Source of the DNA: Actinomycetes bacterium
GTDB lineage: Bacteria > Actinomycetota > Actinomycetes > JAHEKZ01
NCBI GenBank assembly: GCA_027117675.1
Contig: JAJAYM010000008.1
Span: 1-9,905 of the forward strand
Direction of reading: 5' to 3'
DNA length: 9,905 nt
The position numbers and the translations under genes were made by a program. The first letter of the stretch is position 1, and each line of letters starts with the position of its first letter. The notes under the pieces were generated by a model, which was given only the letters and a program-made list of their open reading frames with translations, did not search any database and was not told the DNA's origin. Shown here piece after piece: positions 7,913 to 9,905 of this stretch.

Positions 7913-8566
7913 ATGCGTGGTGGTAGGCGGCTCGGTGGCAAGCGACTCACGGTCGTGCTGGCCGTCTCGGCCCGCAGCGTGGTCGCACTCGCAGGATGCG
8001 CGACCCAGAAGGCTGGCTCGGCGGCGGTTGCTGGTGACGAGCGGCTCACCGAGAGCCAGCTCACCGACCTCTTCGCCGAGCTCGATGGTCTCTATGAGGA
8101 GAACCCGGAGTCGCAACGGCTCCCAGACGATCAGCTCACTCTCAGTGTCCTGTCGTGGTGGATCAACGAGCAGTTGATTGGCGCGATTGCTGAGGAGGAA
8201 GGGCTGACGGCGACCCAGTCGCAGATCGACGAGGTCCTCGGCGCTGAACAGGAGCAGCGTGACGCGATATCTTTGGGCAACGGGATCCCGCCGTCACGCC
8301 TTGATGCAGCCGCGGAGGTCTTCGTGCTCAGCTCGGCGTTGACGGAGTCGTTGGCCCAGCCTGGTGCGACCCCGGAGGACACCGATGCTGCGTTGGTCGC
8401 GCGTCTGCAAGAAACGGCCGATGCACTGGGGATCTCAGTTAGCCCGCGCTTTGGTACCTGGAACGCGGACACGGTTTCGGTCGAGCCACGTAACCCAGAG
8501 CGGCTGTCGAGCCCGGCCGGGGGAATTGCAGACCCGCTGCCGCTCGACATCCCCGGTCAGGGGTAG
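7913..8566 (+). CDS. Small lipoprotein with SurA_N-like region
   Basis: Predicted lipoprotein of 217 residues (220 if started at GTG 7904). The basic n-region (RGGRRLGGKR) and hydrophobic stretch end in the lipobox LAGC, with Cys29 as the presumed lipidated residue, placing it on the outer face of the membrane. After a short linker comes AAVAGDERLTESQL, the opening typical of SurA N-terminal chaperone-like domains, then a helical region to about residue 150. The tail contains VSPRFGTWN, a motif I associate with actinobacterial members of this group. No parvulin-type PPIase domain follows, so any chaperone role would be without isomerase activity. An odd feature is an Arg in the middle of the signal hydrophobic core (VSARSVV), eight residues before the Cys. 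Start choice is uncertain: ATG 7913 has GGTGAGG close upstream (7903-7909), while GTG 7904 has only AAAGAGA. The mazG start lies 2 nt after this stop, implying one operon. Exact function is unknown. Confidence 0.8.
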   Translation: MRGGRRLGGKRLTVVLAVSARSVVALAGCATQKAGSAAVAGDERLTESQLTDLFAELDGLYEENPESQRLPDDQLTLSVLSWWINEQLIGAIAEEEGLTATQSQIDEVLGAEQEQRDAISLGNGIPPSRLDAAAEVFVLSSALTESLAQPGATPEDTDAALVARLQETADALGISVSPRFGTWNADTVSVEPRNPERLSSPAGGIADPLPLDIPGQG

Positions 8567-8568
8567 GT

Positions 8569-9573
8569 GTGTCGGGCCGGCTCGCGCTGCTCGTCACGAC
8601 CCATCGTGTCGCTCCAGGGTTGCTGACGCGTTCGGCATGGCAGGTGATTGAGGGTTCGGTGTCCCGGTTCTCGAGGCCTGAGCATCCCCTGTTGCCGACG
8701 CTTGCCGATGGTGGGCTGAGTGTCACGATCGAGAACCCGCAGAACCCTGTCGCGCTCGCCCGCATGCTGTTGGACGCTGCGGAGCGCGACTCGGTGGTGT
8801 GGCTGGTCGGCGACGACGGCGACCCTGCGCTGACCGAGGCGCTCGCTCCGGCCATCGCCGCGCGTGCTGAGGGCGGTGCTGCAATCGAGCTAGAGGTGGT
8901 GCACGGTTCCTACGACCTTCCCGGCGCCCGGCTGCTCGACGTCGTTGCCGTCATGGATCAGCTGCGTTCGCCAGGTGGATGCCCTTGGGACGCTGAGCAA
9001 ACCCACGCATCGCTGGCGACCTACCTGGTTGAGGAGACCTTCGAGGCGTTGGCTGCTATCGACAGCGACGACCCGGATGCGCTGCGCGAAGAGCTAGGCG
9101 ATGTCTTGTTGCAGGTCGCGTTTCACTCCCGGATCGCTGAGGAGTCTGCAGAGCGAGCCTGGTCAATCGATGACGTGGCCTCTGGCTTGGTCGACAAGCT
9201 GGTGCGACGCCACCCGCACGTCTTCGCCGATGGTGAAGCCGCTACGGCGTCCGAGGTCGAGCAGACGTGGGAGCAGCTCAAAGATCGGGAACGGCCGCGC
9301 CGCTCCGTCGTTGACGGCGTCCCGCTCGCGTTGCCGGCCCTTGCGCTCAGCGAGAAGCTTCTGGGCCGAAGCATCACGGCCGGACTTGAGCTCGAAGTCG
9401 ACGAGCCCGAGCTGCCCGATGACCTCGACGAGGGGCTGCTGGGCGCCTTGCTGTTCGGAGTGGTCAGCGCTGCTCGGCGTCGAGGACTCGACTCCGAATC
9501 CGCGCTCCGTCGCTTCGCGCACGACTTTGCCGAGCAGGCGCGCCGCGCCGGGCTCACCGCTACCGACGGGTAG
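8569..9573 (+). CDS. mazG: Nucleoside triphosphate pyrophosphohydrolase MazG
   Basis: A 334-residue cytoplasmic enzyme that hydrolyses NTPs/dNTPs to the monophosphate and pyrophosphate, removing damaged nucleotides and tempering NTP-dependent alarmone synthesis. The all-alpha MazG domain spans about residues 125-250: GGCPWDAEQTH (136-146), the Mg-binding EETFE (155-159) and ELGD (174-177), then RRHPHVF (212-218) and the TWEQLKDRERP segment. The first ~120 residues form the extension seen in actinobacterial MazG (e.g. mycobacterial), of unclear function. The C-terminal part (about 285-330) resembles the second MazG repeat of the E. coli protein, but where the family has LGD it reads LGA (residues 291-293), so this copy probably lacks metal binding. 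The GTG start is 2 nt after the lipoprotein stop, with AGGGG (8559-8563) 5 nt ahead of it, so translational coupling is likely. Eno follows after 39 nt. Confidence 0.95.
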   Translation: MSGRLALLVTTHRVAPGLLTRSAWQVIEGSVSRFSRPEHPLLPTLADGGLSVTIENPQNPVALARMLLDAAERDSVVWLVGDDGDPALTEALAPAIAARAEGGAAIELEVVHGSYDLPGARLLDVVAVMDQLRSPGGCPWDAEQTHASLATYLVEETFEALAAIDSDDPDALREELGDVLLQVAFHSRIAEESAERAWSIDDVASGLVDKLVRRHPHVFADGEAATASEVEQTWEQLKDRERPRRSVVDGVPLALPALALSEKLLGRSITAGLELEVDEPELPDDLDEGLLGALLFGVVSAARRRGLDSESALRRFAHDFAEQARRAGLTATDG

Positions 9574-9585
9574 TCTGGGCCAGAC
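9571..9585 (+). promoter_or_regulatory. Possible -10 plus 13-nt dyad upstream of eno
   Basis: TAGTCT (9571-9576), whose TAG is also the mazG stop codon, fits a TANNNT -10 and lies about 37 nt before the eno start. GTCTGG-G-CCAGAC (9573-9585) is a perfect 6-1-6 inverted repeat overlapping it, placed where an operator or transcript-start dyad would sit. No good -35 is found at normal spacing. TAGTCTGG also occurs in the mfd leader. The stem is too short and lacks an adjacent T-run to be a convincing terminator. Confidence 0.3.
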
Positions 9586-9598
9586 GTCCACCCAGCTC

Positions 9599-9605
9599 AG
9601 AGGAG
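9599..9605 (+). promoter_or_regulatory. Strong ribosome binding site for eno
   Basis: AGAGGAG is followed by TTTTTTC and then GTG at 9613, a 7-nt spacing. This fixes the eno start at the GTG and is the best Shine-Dalgarno arrangement in the window, in keeping with high enolase expression. Confidence 0.75.
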
Positions 9606-9612
9606 TTTTTTC

Positions 9613-9905
9613 GTGGCGACCATCGACGCCGTGATTGCGCGCGAGATCCTTGACTCTCGCGGCAACCCGACGGTTGAGGTGGAAGTCGCACTCGACGACG
9701 GAACCATGGCTCGGGCTGCGGGCCCTTCGGGGGCGTCCACCGGCGTGCATGAGGCGGTCGAACTCCGCGACGGTGACCCGTTGCGCTATCTCGGTAAGGG
9801 AGTCGAAAGGGCGGTCGTCGCCGTCGACGACGAGATCGCGCCTGAGCTGGTGGGGTATGAGGCCAGTGAGCAGCGCTTGATCGATCAGGTGATGCTCGAC
9901 CTCGA
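9613..9905 (+). CDS. eno: Enolase, N-terminal part (cut by window edge)
   Basis: Phosphopyruvate hydratase, which interconverts 2-phosphoglycerate and phosphoenolpyruvate in glycolysis; a cytoplasmic, Mg-dependent enzyme. Only the first 97 codons and two bases of the next are in the window, of a usual ~425-430 residues. Recognisable segments: IDAVIAREILDSRGNPTVEVEV (residues about 4-25, containing the conserved SRGNPTVE), the mobile active-site loop PSGASTG (38-44, with the Ser that contacts catalytic Mg) and HEAVELRDGD just after. The residue before PSGASTG is Gly37 (GGC at 9721-9723), whereas the usual family sequence is AAVPSGASTG with Val. The GTG start is set by the AGAGGAG site 7 nt upstream. 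It is downstream of mazG by 39 nt and may be both read through from that operon and transcribed from its own promoter near 9571. Confidence 0.96.
   Translation, partial: MATIDAVIAREILDSRGNPTVEVEVALDDGTMARAAGPSGASTGVHEAVELRDGDPLRYLGKGVERAVVAVDDEIAPELVGYEASEQRLIDQVMLDL

Noticed and set aside
9606..9611. T-run before eno as part of a terminator after the 9573-9585 dyad
   Set aside because: The T-run is about 20 nt downstream of the dyad, separated by unrelated sequence and the AGAGGAG site. It is the spacer between ribosome site and start codon.

Overview
The window looks like chromosome of a high-GC Gram-positive bacterium (Actinomycetota). The base composition is high in G+C and GTG starts are frequent. 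The gene order mfd – SurA-like lipoprotein – mazG – eno recurs in actinobacterial genomes, and the MazG has the long N-terminal extension typical of that phylum. I cannot assign a genus from sequence alone. All genes read on the + strand, and I see no mobile element, RNA gene or CRISPR array.

Left part (1-4274): about 316 bases without a convincing gene, rich in small dyads, precede a large exported protein of about 990 residues. That protein has an N-terminal set of propeller-type repeats, a PKD domain and an unassigned C-terminal beta-rich domain. Ten bases after its stop comes a cytoplasmic glycosyltransferase of the Core-2/I-branching (GT14-like) family. The spacing suggests co-transcription, and the pair looks like an accessory cell-surface or surface-polysaccharide unit. 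This is the least explained part of the window.

Right part (4353-9905): a conserved housekeeping block. It encodes the transcription-repair coupling factor Mfd, a small lipoprotein with a SurA_N-like region and no PPIase domain, the nucleotide-pool sanitising pyrophosphohydrolase MazG (2 nt after the lipoprotein stop), and the first 97 codons of enolase, cut by the window edge. Mfd and MazG both protect genome integrity: one removes stalled RNA polymerase and recruits excision repair, the other hydrolyses non-canonical NTPs. Enolase is glycolytic and probably has its own promoter as well as read-through.

No clearly new multi-gene system is visible. The points worth a second look are the secreted protein/GT14 pair, the unassigned C-terminal domain, two residue oddities (an Arg inside the lipoprotein signal peptide and a Val-to-Gly change in a conserved enolase loop), and a TAGTCTGG element shared by the mfd and eno leaders, which in eno forms a perfect 13-nt dyad.
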